Assembly: GCF_019923725.1 (NCBI RefSeq)
Contig: NZ_JAHXRI010000006.1
Coordinates: 434,001 to 498,000, forward strand
Direction of reading: 5' to 3'
Source: Zwartia hollandica
GTDB lineage: Bacteria; Pseudomonadota; Gammaproteobacteria; Burkholderiales; Burkholderiaceae_B
DNA: 64,000 bases
The notes under the pieces were generated by a model that was given only the letters and a program-made list of their open reading frames with translations, was not told the origin of the DNA and made no database searches. Within the stretch, counting starts at the first letter, position 1. Each line of letters starts with the position of its first letter. Of the stretch, positions 9,090 to 18,328 are shown one piece after another. The translations under genes were made by a program, and so were the position numbers.

Positions 9090-10046
9090 ATGAAAAAAAT
9101 TCTTGTCACTGGTGGTGCAGGGTTCCTGGGATCACATTTATGTGATCGCCTCGTCGCGCAAGGTCATGAAGTCATTGCGCTCGACAGTCTGTTCACCGGC
9201 AGCGAAAAGAATCTCCAATGTCTCATCGCGAACCCACTTTTTAAGTTCGTTAAGCGCGATGTGGTAGATGCCGTCGATTGCAAAGCCTTAGGTGTCGAAG
9301 GCCTAGACGAAATCTATAACCTTGCTTGCCCCGCCTCGCCCGTTCACTACCAGTACGATCCCATCCATACAATGAAGACGTCGGTGCTTGGGGCAATCAA
9401 TATGCTCGAGCTGGCACGCAGCACTGGTGCCAAGGTGTTCCAAGCGTCAACCTCGGAAGTGTATGGCGACCCGTCTGTGCACCCGCAACCAGAAGATTAC
9501 TGGGGCAATGTGAACACCATCGGTATTCGCAGCTGCTACGACGAAGGCAAGCGCGCGGCCGAGACGCTGTTTTTTGATTACCAGCGTACGTACAAGTTAC
9601 GCATCAAAATGGTTCGGATTTTTAATACCTACGGTCCGCGTATGGCTGCCGATGATGGTCGAGTGGTGAGCAACTTCATCGTCCAAGCCTTGCGTGGACA
9701 AGACCTGACCATTTATGGCGATGGCACACAGACGCGCAGCTTTTGTTACGCCGATGATCTGGTTGAAGGATTTATGCGTTTGATGAACGCAGATGACAGC
9801 GTGGTGGGCCCCATCAATATGGGTAACCCTGGCGAGTTCACCATGATTGAGTTAGCCGAGAAAGTCCTTCGCCTGACGGGCTCTAAGAGCAAACTCATTC
9901 ACATGCCCTTGCCGCAAGACGATCCCAAGCAGCGTCGGCCCGACATCACAAAAGCCAAGCAATATCTTGGCTGGGAGCCTACCGTGGCGCTTGAGCAAGG
10001 CTTAGTGCGCACCATCGCCTACTTCAAAGAGACGTTAGCCGGATGA
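9090..10046 (+). CDS. uxs: UDP-glucuronate decarboxylase (UDP-xylose synthase)
   Basis: Extended short-chain dehydrogenase converting UDP-glucuronate to UDP-xylose through a 4-keto intermediate. 318 residues. The NAD motif GGAGFLG is at residues 8-14, the catalytic pair Y150/K154 sits in [11 protein letters not shown], and [10 protein letters not shown] precedes it, all typical of UXS. It directly follows ugd and overlaps the next gene by four bases, so UDP-xylose is probably a donor in this locus. ArnA-type decarboxylases are larger, which argues against an aminoarabinose role. Confidence 0.92.
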   Translation: MKKILVTGGAGFLGSHLCDRLVAQGHEVIALDSLFTGSEKNLQCLIANPLFKFVKRDVVDAVDCKALGVEGLDEIYNLACPASPVHYQYDPIHTMKTSVLGAINMLELARSTGAKVFQASTSEVYGDPSVHPQPEDYWGNVNTIGIRSCYDEGKRAAETLFFDYQRTYKLRIKMVRIFNTYGPRMAADDGRVVSNFIVQALRGQDLTIYGDGTQTRSFCYADDLVEGFMRLMNADDSVVGPINMGNPGEFTMIELAEKVLRLTGSKSKLIHMPLPQDDPKQRRPDITKAKQYLGWEPTVALEQGLVRTIAYFKETLAG

Positions 10047-11002
10047 TGACCAGTACTAACCTGACCGATCAGCGTTTTGCAGTGGTGATGCCCGTCTATG
10101 AAGACAAAGAGGCCTCGACACGACTGCTTAATGAGTTATTTGCCGAATATGGCAATCGCCCCTATGTTGTGATTGTTGATGACGGTTCTTTGCACCAGCC
10201 CGTTCAGTCAACAGTCTTGAGCGATGCGGGTCTGTCAGGTGTTGTCATCAAATTAAAGCGTAACGTCGGCCATCAGCGTGCAATCGCAATTGGTTTGAAC
10301 TACGTCGCGGATCACCATCCTGACATCGGCTGCACCGTCGTGATGGACTCAGATGGTGAAGATACCCCTCAATCTATCCGACAACTAGTTGCGCCGCTCA
10401 GCAACTCCAACGTTGATGTCGTCGTCGCACAGCGTAAGAGCCGTGTGGAAACACTTCGTTTTAAAGCGTTCTATCTTGTCTACAAAGCGCTATTCCAGTT
10501 ACTAACTGGCCGCAAGATCAGCTTCGGTAATTTCATGGCGATTGCCCCTATTGGCTTAAAGCGCTTGGCTGCGATGCAAGAGCTGTGGATGCATGTGGCT
10601 GGTTGTGTGCTGAGCTCAAAGCTGCGCATTCAGACTTTGGCGCTTGATCGCGGGCCGCGCTATGCCGGTAAAAGCAAGATGAACTTTGTTGGTCTGGCTC
10701 TGCATGGGTTTCGCGCACTAATGGTGTTTGCGGAAGACGTGCTCGTACGCGTGGGAATGATGTGTGCACTTGTGGCAGGCCTCACGATTTCAGCCAGCTT
10801 TTTAGCGATTGGGCTTAAGCTAGCTAACTTTGCAACACCCGGTTGGTTTTCGGTTGCCTTGGGTATCTTGCTGCTTGTGTTACTGCAAACCGGTGCCCTG
10901 ACACTGATGACCTTAATGTTAACGGGCGTGGTGCGCGCAGGTGCTCCAAACCAGATTGACTATCGTGCCTACATTGATGGCGTTGAGCATGTCGGCCAAT
11001 AA
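10043..11002 (+). CDS. GtrB-like polyprenyl-phosphate glycosyltransferase (GT2)
   Basis: 319 residues. The N-terminal GT2 domain has [16 protein letters not shown] and a DSDGEDTP metal/nucleotide motif near residue 110. Two hydrophobic segments lie in the last ~90 residues. This is the GtrB/ArnC/DPM1 layout, in which a sugar is moved from a nucleotide to undecaprenyl phosphate on the cytoplasmic face. It overlaps the GtrA-like flippase gene, the partner usually found with it. Given the two genes upstream, xylose or glucuronate is a possible sugar, but glucose is the usual one in this family. Confidence 0.88.
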   Translation: MMTSTNLTDQRFAVVMPVYEDKEASTRLLNELFAEYGNRPYVVIVDDGSLHQPVQSTVLSDAGLSGVVIKLKRNVGHQRAIAIGLNYVADHHPDIGCTVVMDSDGEDTPQSIRQLVAPLSNSNVDVVVAQRKSRVETLRFKAFYLVYKALFQLLTGRKISFGNFMAIAPIGLKRLAAMQELWMHVAGCVLSSKLRIQTLALDRGPRYAGKSKMNFVGLALHGFRALMVFAEDVLVRVGMMCALVAGLTISASFLAIGLKLANFATPGWFSVALGILLLVLLQTGALTLMTLMLTGVVRAGAPNQIDYRAYIDGVEHVGQ

Positions 11003-11435
11003 GGGCGCGGCAGCAGCGCCTGCATCGATTACCAACGAGCACTGGTTAACGTACCTCATGCGGCAGCAGCCGTTTCGGTATTTGGTGAACGGCGGCGTTG
11101 CCACAGTTGTGCACTTTTTAGTGCTGACGTTTAATCTCAAGGTCTTGTTGTGGGAGTCGGCTGGCCTATCGAACATTGTTGCGGCTATTTGCGGCACGAT
11201 CGTATCGTTTCTGGGTAATCGGTACTACGTGTTTCACAGTTCAACCGAACCGCTGTTCAAACAAATCTATCGTTTCGTCTTTGTGTATGTCGCAATCGCA
11301 ATGGGCCACGGTTTGATTCTCTACATCTGGTCCGATGTCTATCGATATAACTACATCTTTGGCTTTATGCTTGCGACGGTGTTTCAAGTTACGTGTAGTT
11401 ATCTGGGTAACAAGTTGATGGTGTTTAAAGCATGA
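10989..11435 (+). CDS. GtrA-like lipid-linked sugar flippase
   Basis: 148 residues from ATG 10989 ([11 protein letters not shown]), which overlaps the end of the GtrB-like gene by 14 bases. Starts further upstream lie inside that gene. Four membrane segments and the FRYLVNGGVATVVHF entry motif identify the GtrA family (PF04138), which flips undecaprenyl-phosphate-sugar across the inner membrane. Together with the preceding gene it forms a side-branch decoration module. The stop overlaps the next start by four bases. Confidence 0.87.
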   Translation: MSANKGAAAAPASITNEHWLTYLMRQQPFRYLVNGGVATVVHFLVLTFNLKVLLWESAGLSNIVAAICGTIVSFLGNRYYVFHSSTEPLFKQIYRFVFVYVAIAMGHGLILYIWSDVYRYNYIFGFMLATVFQVTCSYLGNKLMVFKA

Positions 11436-12028
11436 AGTATCTGAAGCTGTTGGGTGCTACCGCACTGTTTGGATTGTTATTGCTCGTGATTTACGCTGTG
11501 CATGTGCGCTACGTGCCGGTGAATGTCGTTTTCTACAGCGCTATTCTTGACGATGTGTTGGCTACCGGCCTTACCCTGCTGCTGCTTGCCGCAATCGGTT
11601 GGTTGCGCAGTTTTTCTCGGTTTGAAATCGCCCAGATGGTGTGTATCTGGCTATTGCTTGGCTACTCTTTTGCGATTTCTGTGCCAACAGTTATTGATCG
11701 GTCTCTCTCTTTTTATATCCTTGAAAAACTCCAACAACGTGGCGGTGGCATCAAGCTTGATGCATTTGATCAAGTCTTTACGCAGGAATACGTTAAAGAG
11801 CATCGTTTGATGGATGTGCGTTTAACCGAGCAACAGCAATCCGGCACGATCGTTATTCGCAATGGTTGCGTCTTGTTGACAGAATGGGGTCAAACAATTG
11901 CGACTACGAGTCGTTATTTCCGAAATCACTTCTTGCCCAAACAGCGGTTATTGATGGGCGAGTATTCTGATGATCTCACCGACCCGTTTCGCAATAGCGT
12001 GAAACGGTCAGATTATCAGTGCCAGTGA
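11432..12028 (+). CDS. Unknown small membrane protein downstream of gtrA/gtrB
   Basis: 198 residues and not recognised. There are three or four hydrophobic segments within residues 1-100, then a ~95-residue hydrophilic C-terminal part with two cysteines (NGCVLL and the last residues YQCQ). It overlaps gtrA by four bases, in the slot where Gtr clusters usually carry the serotype-specific transferase. That transferase is normally a 400-500 residue GT-C protein, so this one is too short to be a standard example. Its 3' end overlaps the convergent gene by 13 bases. Confidence 0.7.
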   Translation: MKYLKLLGATALFGLLLLVIYAVHVRYVPVNVVFYSAILDDVLATGLTLLLLAAIGWLRSFSRFEIAQMVCIWLLLGYSFAISVPTVIDRSLSFYILEKLQQRGGGIKLDAFDQVFTQEYVKEHRLMDVRLTEQQQSGTIVIRNGCVLLTEWGQTIATTSRYFRNHFLPKQRLLMGEYSDDLTDPFRNSVKRSDYQCQ

Positions 12029-14115
12029 ATCGCTTCGATCTTTACGCCGAGTTTCCTACTGTCTTCGTTCATGGCAAAGTTCCGCGGCGTAAAGCAGCGT
12101 GATAGCTTCAGTTCTACGTGGTAATCGTCCGGCGTAGCGACTGTGCCCGCTGGTAAGTCAAAACTCAATTGCTGTGGCCCTGTTTTCTTTAAGACAAAGT
12201 CCTTTTGAGTTAACTCGCGTTCATCTAGAAAGATTGTTAGCGACCCAGAGATCGGGCGTTGTTCTGCATCTGGTTGAGTCGTGGCGAGTTTGATGGTGAA
12301 TCCGGTAGAGCCCACAGGTACGTCCGTACGGTAGTGCCCCGAGGTCCAGCCGTCTCGATCCAAAGGACGAGACTTAAAGCATTGAGTGTCTACATTAAAA
12401 GGAAACATGGATCGTGATCGCACTGCTTCGTACAACATGAGACTAATTGATATACAAAAAACTGTACTCAGAATGTATTTGTGCTTAAAAAAATTAAGCA
12501 CACCGTGATTATGCGGATGTACGACTACGTCAGGATTTGGTGTTTGAGGTGTCCAGGCATAAAGCAGCGCTATAAAACACGCCGCGATAAGTAAGTTTTC
12601 ACGAACTAACAGAGAGTGTGAAAATAAGTTGCCACACGCAATAGCCAGCAGAGCAAAGAGAGCTGGGAAGAGATGTTTTTTATCGTCCGACTTTATGATC
12701 GGATAAGTGATTAACAGGCCTAAAACACAAAAGCCCAATAGGCCATTCTCAACGAGCACTTGGAGAAAATAGTTGTGGGCATTTTCGCCGTTTTGCTCAA
12801 CACTTAAAAAAAATGATCGTGACAGCTCTGGGTTTGCCGACTGACGATAGAACTCAGCTTGCCCTAGACCAGCAAAAGGAAATAACAAAAGCATATAAAG
12901 CGCTGCTCGATACACCTCTGGACGATAAGAGAGTTTGAGATTTAGCGAAAGTAAGTCTGGTAATCCGAGCTGGATAGCTAATTGGGATAGGCCTTCGTGC
13001 CAAAGAGCTGGAGCCATAGCTGCGCTGATCAACACTGCCACGCATAACGCAATGAATCCTTTTAATACGCTTGTTGGCTTCACCTGTTTGCGCATTAGCC
13101 ATAATATGACTATTGATATTAGGCACATCAGCCCTAACGCGAGGCTGGTTTTAGATTTACTTAAGAACAGTAACCACCAACTCAGTGGCATAACCAACGC
13201 AATAATAGCTAACCAAACCCAATTGGATTTTTTGTAATATGCGTAGCCCGCTAAGCCAATCGCACCTAGCAGCATGTGTGCAGCAAATGCGTGTAAGTCA
13301 GGTTGAAACCCTAGTGCAGCAAAACCGAATCGATCTACCCTGAAGTTTAGAAGGCTATGGCTCAAACCCGCGCCAAAAGCGGACTGTCGCCATCCCACCA
13401 TTGCGGCGATGAGTATGCCAATGATCAGCGGTTGAAAAATGATGTCATTACGATCGGGCAGGCGTCGTAATGCTGGAGCAAATACCGCTAAGGCCGAAAA
13501 AGCCCCACCATACGCGGCCCAGTCCATTAGGGGCCGATAGTCATCGTGCCAATTTAGTGTACGCAAATGCATCACGTTGAATGCTAATGCCTGGAAGCTG
13601 AAAGACGCGCTTGATTGATGCAGGTTGCGCATGATGGCAACAGCCACGGACAGGCTGATGACGATGAAAGCAAGTGCTGCCGGCCAGGGCAGGTTGATTT
13701 CGTCTAGGCGGTGTGCACCAGTACTCTTATGTCGACGAAAAACCTTATTGAAAAGACTGCCGAGTACAACACCAGCAATCAAGTCTAATCCTGCGCCATG
13801 CACGTCTTGAATACGCCCGTACCCAGTGTAAAGCTGAAATTGCCATGCAAATGTAGGTAGTAAAGGCAGCGCAAATATAGCGCCCATGATTGCAATTCGC
13901 GAACTGATTGCTGCCGTAATAAAACCAAATAAAAGGCATAGTGCTGGTGTGTTAATTCTGTAGTAGGGGTTGAGAGTTGATAACGCACCGTACTGATTAA
14001 GGACGATGGCTGCCATAGCGAGTAAGCACAAGCAGATACCAAGCCTAGAGATCCACCGGCCCGTATTCGTATTACAAAATGTGACTTCAGAGCAAGTTGT
14101 CGTTTGCAGTCCCAT
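12016..14115 (-). CDS. O-antigen polymerase/ligase-like membrane protein with C-terminal extracytoplasmic domain
   Basis: 699 residues with about a dozen hydrophobic segments and the Wzy/WaaL family signature GENAHNYFLQVLVENGLLGF in the large-loop region. After the last membrane segment a ~110-residue, beta-rich-looking domain follows (DGWTSGHYRTDVP ... RCFTP ... DSRKLGVKIEAI). The whole protein is paralogous to the one at 38124-40193, including this tail. ATG 14115 is used (TGATG overlap with the rfbC stop). It is probably a polymerase or ligase of lipid-linked glycans on the periplasmic face; sequence alone does not separate the two. Confidence 0.85.
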   Translation of the reverse strand: MGLQTTTCSEVTFCNTNTGRWISRLGICLCLLAMAAIVLNQYGALSTLNPYYRINTPALCLLFGFITAAISSRIAIMGAIFALPLLPTFAWQFQLYTGYGRIQDVHGAGLDLIAGVVLGSLFNKVFRRHKSTGAHRLDEINLPWPAALAFIVISLSVAVAIMRNLHQSSASFSFQALAFNVMHLRTLNWHDDYRPLMDWAAYGGAFSALAVFAPALRRLPDRNDIIFQPLIIGILIAAMVGWRQSAFGAGLSHSLLNFRVDRFGFAALGFQPDLHAFAAHMLLGAIGLAGYAYYKKSNWVWLAIIALVMPLSWWLLFLSKSKTSLALGLMCLISIVILWLMRKQVKPTSVLKGFIALCVAVLISAAMAPALWHEGLSQLAIQLGLPDLLSLNLKLSYRPEVYRAALYMLLLFPFAGLGQAEFYRQSANPELSRSFFLSVEQNGENAHNYFLQVLVENGLLGFCVLGLLITYPIIKSDDKKHLFPALFALLAIACGNLFSHSLLVRENLLIAACFIALLYAWTPQTPNPDVVVHPHNHGVLNFFKHKYILSTVFCISISLMLYEAVRSRSMFPFNVDTQCFKSRPLDRDGWTSGHYRTDVPVGSTGFTIKLATTQPDAEQRPISGSLTIFLDERELTQKDFVLKKTGPQQLSFDLPAGTVATPDDYHVELKLSRCFTPRNFAMNEDSRKLGVKIEAIHWH

Positions 14116-14678
14116 CAATCGAAAACTTCCGCCTGAGATAGCAGGGATCCATTCAAGTCCTTGTTGGTTAGGATTGGATTTGATCCGTTTAGCCGAGATA
14201 GCGGCCAGTCAACCCCAATCAAAGGGTCATTCCACAACAAGCATCGTTCGTTGGCAGGGGAATAATAATCCGTGGTTTTGTATAGAACCTCTGTTTCATT
14301 GCTTAACGCTAAAAAGCCATGCGCAAACCCGGGCGGTACCCATAGTTGTCTTTTATTTTCAGCGCTTAGAAATACGCCAGTCCACATACCGAATTGTGGA
14401 TGACCTTTCTTTAAGTTTACGCATACGTCGAACACCTCGCCCTGCACAGCGCGGATGAGTTTGCCCTGTGGGTGAAGAATTTGGTAATGCAAGCCCCGTA
14501 ACGCACCGGTTTTGCTACGGCTGTGATTATCTTGGACAAAATGCACATTAAGGCCGGTTGCCGAAAAAAAATCACGTTCGTTATAGCTTTCAAAAAAAAA
14601 GCCGCGTTCATCGGTCCATATAGTTGGCTCTAAAATCAATACGTCTGATAGAGCGGTAGGAATAGCTATGAATGGCAA
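14115..14678 (-). CDS. rfbC: dTDP-4-dehydrorhamnose 3,5-epimerase
   Basis: 187-residue cupin enzyme of dTDP-L-rhamnose synthesis, of normal length. The catalytic His64 lies in RGLHYQ (61-66), and the YKTTDYYSP segment supplies the conserved tyrosine region. The only sensible start is TTG 14678, which has a GGAG ribosome-binding site at 14686-14689 on the minus strand, seven bases away. No ATG lies before the conserved core. It is in an operon with rfbA (25-base gap). The dehydratase rfbB and reductase rfbD are not in the window. Confidence 0.93.
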   Translation of the reverse strand: MPFIAIPTALSDVLILEPTIWTDERGFFFESYNERDFFSATGLNVHFVQDNHSRSKTGALRGLHYQILHPQGKLIRAVQGEVFDVCVNLKKGHPQFGMWTGVFLSAENKRQLWVPPGFAHGFLALSNETEVLYKTTDYYSPANERCLLWNDPLIGVDWPLSRLNGSNPILTNKDLNGSLLSQAEVFD

Positions 14679-14685
14679 GAGCTTG

Positions 14686-14689
14686 CTCC
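14686..14689 (-). promoter_or_regulatory. Ribosome-binding site fixing the TTG start of rfbC
   Basis: GGAG on the minus strand, seven bases before TTG 14678. It supports a rare TTG initiation codon for rfbC, since the protein has no upstream or nearby ATG in frame. Confidence 0.6.
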
Positions 14690-14703
14690 AGGTGAAAACT
14701 ACA

Positions 14704-15588
14704 TCAACGGTTCAATAGGTTCAATAAATACTGGCCGTATGCGGTTTTCGCAAGTGGCTGTGCCAAGCGTTGCAGTTCTTCGGCAGTTATCCATTTTTGT
14801 GCGTAGGCAATTTCCTCGGGACAGGCAACTTGCAATCCTTGCCTTTTTTGTAGGGTTGAAATGAAGCTGGCTGCCTCGAGCATGCTGTCGTGCGTTCCTG
14901 TATCGAGCCAAGCAAAACCTCGGCCCATAATTTCGACATTTAGCTGACCGCGCTCAAGGTATTGGTTGTTTATGTCTGTAATTTCAAGCTCGCCTCTTGC
15001 GCTCGGCTTGATGCCGGCAGCAATGTCGCAAACTTGATTGTCGTAAAAGTAAAGTCCTGTTGCCGCATATTGACTTTTAGGCCGCAGAGGCTTCTCCTCG
15101 ATACTAAGGACACGCAGGTGTTCATCGAACTCAATGACGCCATACCTCTCCGGATCAGGAACGTGATAAGCGAAAACCGTTGAAGAATTTGTTTGGGACG
15201 CGGCGGCCCTTAGCTTGGCGACTAGATCGTGCCCGTAAAAAATGTTGTCACCCAAGATCAAGGTGCTCGGATGGTTGTCAATAAAACTTCTGCCTAATAT
15301 AAATGCTTGTGCCAAACCCTCTGGGCGTGGTTGCACGACATACTTTAAGTCCATCCCCCATTGGCTGCCGTCTTTGAGTAACTCTTCAAAACGAAGGGTG
15401 TCTTGTGGCGTGGATATGATCAAAACTTCACGAATGCCCGCGAGCATTAATGTAGACAATGGGTAATAAATCATCGGCTTGTCGTACACCGGCATTAATT
15501 GCTTTGATACGGCTAGCGTGGCAGGATAAAGCCTCGTGCCTGAGCCACCGGCTAAAATCAAGCCCTTGCGAGTTAAAGTCATAGTCAT
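14704..15588 (-). CDS. rfbA: Glucose-1-phosphate thymidylyltransferase
   Basis: 294 residues making dTDP-glucose, the first step to dTDP-rhamnose and dTDP-amino sugars. It has [13 protein letters not shown] near residues 12-24, then [17 protein letters not shown] and [10 protein letters not shown], all diagnostic of the RmlA family. It is the first gene of a minus-strand unit with rfbC and the polymerase/ligase-like gene. Its product could also serve the WecE-type aminotransferase at the right edge, provided an RfbB is encoded elsewhere. Confidence 0.96.
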   Translation of the reverse strand: MTMTLTRKGLILAGGSGTRLYPATLAVSKQLMPVYDKPMIYYPLSTLMLAGIREVLIISTPQDTLRFEELLKDGSQWGMDLKYVVQPRPEGLAQAFILGRSFIDNHPSTLILGDNIFYGHDLVAKLRAAASQTNSSTVFAYHVPDPERYGVIEFDEHLRVLSIEEKPLRPKSQYAATGLYFYDNQVCDIAAGIKPSARGELEITDINNQYLERGQLNVEIMGRGFAWLDTGTHDSMLEAASFISTLQKRQGLQVACPEEIAYAQKWITAEELQRLAQPLAKTAYGQYLLNLLNR

Positions 15589-15665
15589 CGTGATTTGTTA
15601 GTGACTTAAATTATAGGCTCTTGGAAGGAAACAAAAGTAATTCCGCTAAATCTTCTTTATATAAA

Positions 15666-16427
15666 ATGATTTATTTAAACAAAGTCCTCCCGATTTTTGT
15701 TTCTCCTCTTGGCTTAGTCCTCATATTACTGATGGTAGCCATTTATCAAAGACGACGGTCTTTGATTATCAGTGCGGTTATCATTTTGTACGTAGCTAGT
15801 GCTCCTTTTACGTCCTACTATTTGCTTAGATCAATCGAGGGTGGGGCAATCAAGTTAATGCCCGAGGATGCACCAGAGTCCGATGCAGTGGTTGTGCTTG
15901 GCGGGATGATTGATTGGGTTCAAACCAGGTCTGGTGTTGCAACGGAATGGGGTGATCCAGACCGATTCTGGGATGGGGTAGCTCTGGTGAAGGCGAATCG
16001 AGCCCCGCTTTTAATTTTTACTGGAAGCAAGTTGCCTTGGCAACTAGGACAGGAAACCGAAGGTGAGGTGCTCAAGAGGTACGCACAGATGTTGCATGTC
16101 CCTAGAGATCGAATTTTGGTGACTGCGCGCGTTGAGAATACTGCGGATGAAGCTAAGGCCGTTTCGCGATTGTTTGATTCAGTCCCGAAAAGGATAATTC
16201 TGGTTACCTCTGCATTTCATATGCCGCGTGCCCAGTATTTGTTTGAACAGATGGGCTTTAATGTTTTTGCATATCCAGTTGATTTTCGAGCGGCGGCTAA
16301 GTTGGATGTTTGGACTGCATTTTTGCCAAGTGCAAACGCTTTAAGTACAACAGATTTTTGTCTTCGGGAATGGCTAGGCCGGATGTACTATCGAATTAAA
16401 TTTCATTTATCTCAATTCTATGTCTGA
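15666..16427 (+). CDS. YdcF/ElyC-family (DUF218) membrane protein
   Basis: About 253 residues from ATG 15666; a TTG at 15621 is an alternative. Two hydrophobic segments precede a DUF218 domain with DAVVVLGG near the start, LIFTGS in the middle, then ENTADEAKAV and VTSAFHMPRA. This is the family of E. coli ElyC, SanA and YdcF, thought to act on lipid carriers or envelope polysaccharide assembly. The biochemical reaction is not established. It lies at the head of the long plus-strand run, divergent from rfbA, and overlaps the next gene by 8 bases. Confidence 0.85.
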   Translation: MIYLNKVLPIFVSPLGLVLILLMVAIYQRRRSLIISAVIILYVASAPFTSYYLLRSIEGGAIKLMPEDAPESDAVVVLGGMIDWVQTRSGVATEWGDPDRFWDGVALVKANRAPLLIFTGSKLPWQLGQETEGEVLKRYAQMLHVPRDRILVTARVENTADEAKAVSRLFDSVPKRIILVTSAFHMPRAQYLFEQMGFNVFAYPVDFRAAAKLDVWTAFLPSANALSTTDFCLREWLGRMYYRIKFHLSQFYV

Positions 16428-17358
16428 TCTTGCCGTCGTTTTCATCGTTTTTAATCGGCCTCGCCATACAAAGGAGTCGTTTCAGTGTATTCGCGCGCAA
16501 AAACCTAGAAAGCTCTTTGTCATTGCAGATGGGCCTAGAAAAGATAGCCTTGATGATTGGCAAAAGTGTTTGGCTGTTCGAGAGATCGTAGAGGGAATTG
16601 ATTGGCCTTGCGAAGTTCATCGTAACTACGCAACAGAAAATATGGGCCTAAAAAAACGTATATCTAGCGGCTTAAATTGGGTTTTTGAGCAGGTTGAGGA
16701 AGCGGTTATTCTTGAAGATGACTGTGTGCCTCATCCCGATTTTTTCTGGTACTGCGAGGACTTGCTCGAGCGCTATAAAAATGATCCTCGAGTTTGGGTG
16801 ATCACGGGAAATAATTTTCAACATGGGCATCAACGCGGTGATGCCTCCTATTATTTTTCAAAGTTTGGGCATTGCTGGGGATGGGCTACTTGGCGACGTG
16901 CTTGGCAGCATTTCGACGGCGCAATTTCATTTTGGCCAGGCTGGAAAGGATCATCAGATTGGAATAAAAAAATGCCCGATCCTTTGGAGCGTAAATATTG
17001 GATCGAAATTTTGGATCGCGTTTATGCGGGTAGGATTGATTCTTGGGGATATCCGTGGCTGGCGACCCTGTGGTTTCACGGTGCGTTAACGGCTATCCCA
17101 CAGGTTAATTTGGTCACAAATATTGGGGTAGGGCCGGATGGTACCCATACTGTCGCGCTAGAGGATGAACCAGGAATTCCGGCAAAGCCACTGGGGCTGC
17201 TGACTCATCCAGTTGAAGTAAAGCAGAATGTTGTTGCCGATCAGTATTTTTTTGATCATGACCTCGGAGGCTTAAACCAGAAGTTTCCCCGCAAGTACTT
17301 GGTATTTCCAAAGCGAGTACTAAACAAGCTAATAAGGCTGTTGAAGGGGCAAGCTTGA
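16420..17358 (+). CDS. GT-A type glycosyltransferase-like protein, HlpA-like family, copy 1
   Basis: 312 residues. It begins with VVFIVFNRPRHTKES, carries ADGPR at 36-40, a GT-A style EDD (99-101) in ILEDDCVPHPDFF, and HCWGWATWRRAW (151-162). This family is often labelled HlpA-like or sugar transferase in polysaccharide loci. Fold and EDD motif suggest a nucleotide-sugar transferase; donor and acceptor are unknown. Two close paralogues lie at 23114 and 29912. The start overlaps the preceding stop by 8 bases, and the end overlaps the next gene by 4. Confidence 0.82.
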   Translation: MSDLAVVFIVFNRPRHTKESFQCIRAQKPRKLFVIADGPRKDSLDDWQKCLAVREIVEGIDWPCEVHRNYATENMGLKKRISSGLNWVFEQVEEAVILEDDCVPHPDFFWYCEDLLERYKNDPRVWVITGNNFQHGHQRGDASYYFSKFGHCWGWATWRRAWQHFDGAISFWPGWKGSSDWNKKMPDPLERKYWIEILDRVYAGRIDSWGYPWLATLWFHGALTAIPQVNLVTNIGVGPDGTHTVALEDEPGIPAKPLGLLTHPVEVKQNVVADQYFFDHDLGGLNQKFPRKYLVFPKRVLNKLIRLLKGQA

Positions 17359-18185
17359 TACCTAAACAGGCTGTTGTCGTGCCCCTTTATAAGCCGTCGT
17401 TAACCGCAACTGAGCGGTTTTCGCTGGAGCGGACGATTGCCTTACTGTCTCAGCACGACATTTTTATAGTGGGACCGGAACGACTTAAGCCCTTTTTTTT
17501 CACTTTACAACAGCGATACCCAGGGAGCTTGAAGACCCAACTATTTGCGGATCATTTTTTTATGGGTGTTGCAGGCTACAACAAACTATTGATCTCTGAG
17601 CGTTTTTATGCTGTGTTCGAGGAGTATGAGTATTTATTAGTGGCACAAACGGATACGCTAGTTTTGAGGGATGATCTTTCAGCTTGGTGCGAGAAAGGCT
17701 ATTCCTATATCGGCGCTCCGATGTTTAAGGGATTTACAACTCCGCAACAACCTCTTAACTTGCTTTGTGTTGGTAATGGTGGTTTCTCGTTGCGTAAGGT
17801 CGCGGATTTTCTAAAGGTACTTCGACGGCCATATTTCTTTAGAAACAAACTCATGGATGACTGGCCTGGTCAGTGGTGGTCTACCGCTTACAGATACCTT
17901 AAAGACTATTGGTGTTATTCGTATAAGAACACCCAGATCAATGTTGCCGTAAACGAGGACCTTTTTTGGGGATTATTTGTTTCAGCACGATGCGATTATT
18001 TTTTGGTACCTGATCTTGATGAAGCGCTTAAATTTTCGTTTGAAACAGAGCCGGAATATCTATATGCAAGGAACCATAACCAACTGCCCTTTGGTTGCCA
18101 CGCATGGGAACGCTACGGCCTAAGTTTCTGGGAGCGGGTTTTACCTGAACATCAGATTGATATTTCTCCCATAAAATCTAAATAG
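17355..18185 (+). CDS. DUF5672-type GT-like protein
   Basis: 276 residues starting at TTG 17355 (MIPKQAVVVPLYKP), with a TTGA overlap on the upstream stop and no closer in-frame ATG. Features are YEYLLVAQTDTLVL near residue 93, where QTDT resembles a GT-A DxD, then YIGAPMFKG and NGGFSLRKV. These are hallmarks of the DUF5672 family found among O-antigen glycosyltransferases. Probably a transferase; sugar unknown. Confidence 0.8.
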   Translation: MIPKQAVVVPLYKPSLTATERFSLERTIALLSQHDIFIVGPERLKPFFFTLQQRYPGSLKTQLFADHFFMGVAGYNKLLISERFYAVFEEYEYLLVAQTDTLVLRDDLSAWCEKGYSYIGAPMFKGFTTPQQPLNLLCVGNGGFSLRKVADFLKVLRRPYFFRNKLMDDWPGQWWSTAYRYLKDYWCYSYKNTQINVAVNEDLFWGLFVSARCDYFLVPDLDEALKFSFETEPEYLYARNHNQLPFGCHAWERYGLSFWERVLPEHQIDISPIKSK

Positions 18186-18328
18186 ATCAATAACTTAACT
18201 AATATACTGCTCAAAATATTTAACATTGGGCGTGGTATGATTGACTCCGTTTAGCCGAACATCTTGGCGGCAAAGAGGCGATTGAGATTTCTCCAGGGTT
18301 TAGCCTTTATAACGAGTCAAAATATATA
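18186..18328. other. 143-base A+T-rich spacer with an open frame leading into the next gene
   Basis: A TATACT hexamer at 18203-18208 could be a -10 box, but no -35 box is seen. From 18245 the frame is open through to GTG 18329, with no ATG, GTG or TTG in between. The 28 codons read like real protein (LAEHLGGKEAIEISPGF within them). This may be a remnant of another gene's end or an unrecognised N-terminal extension. Confidence 0.35.
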
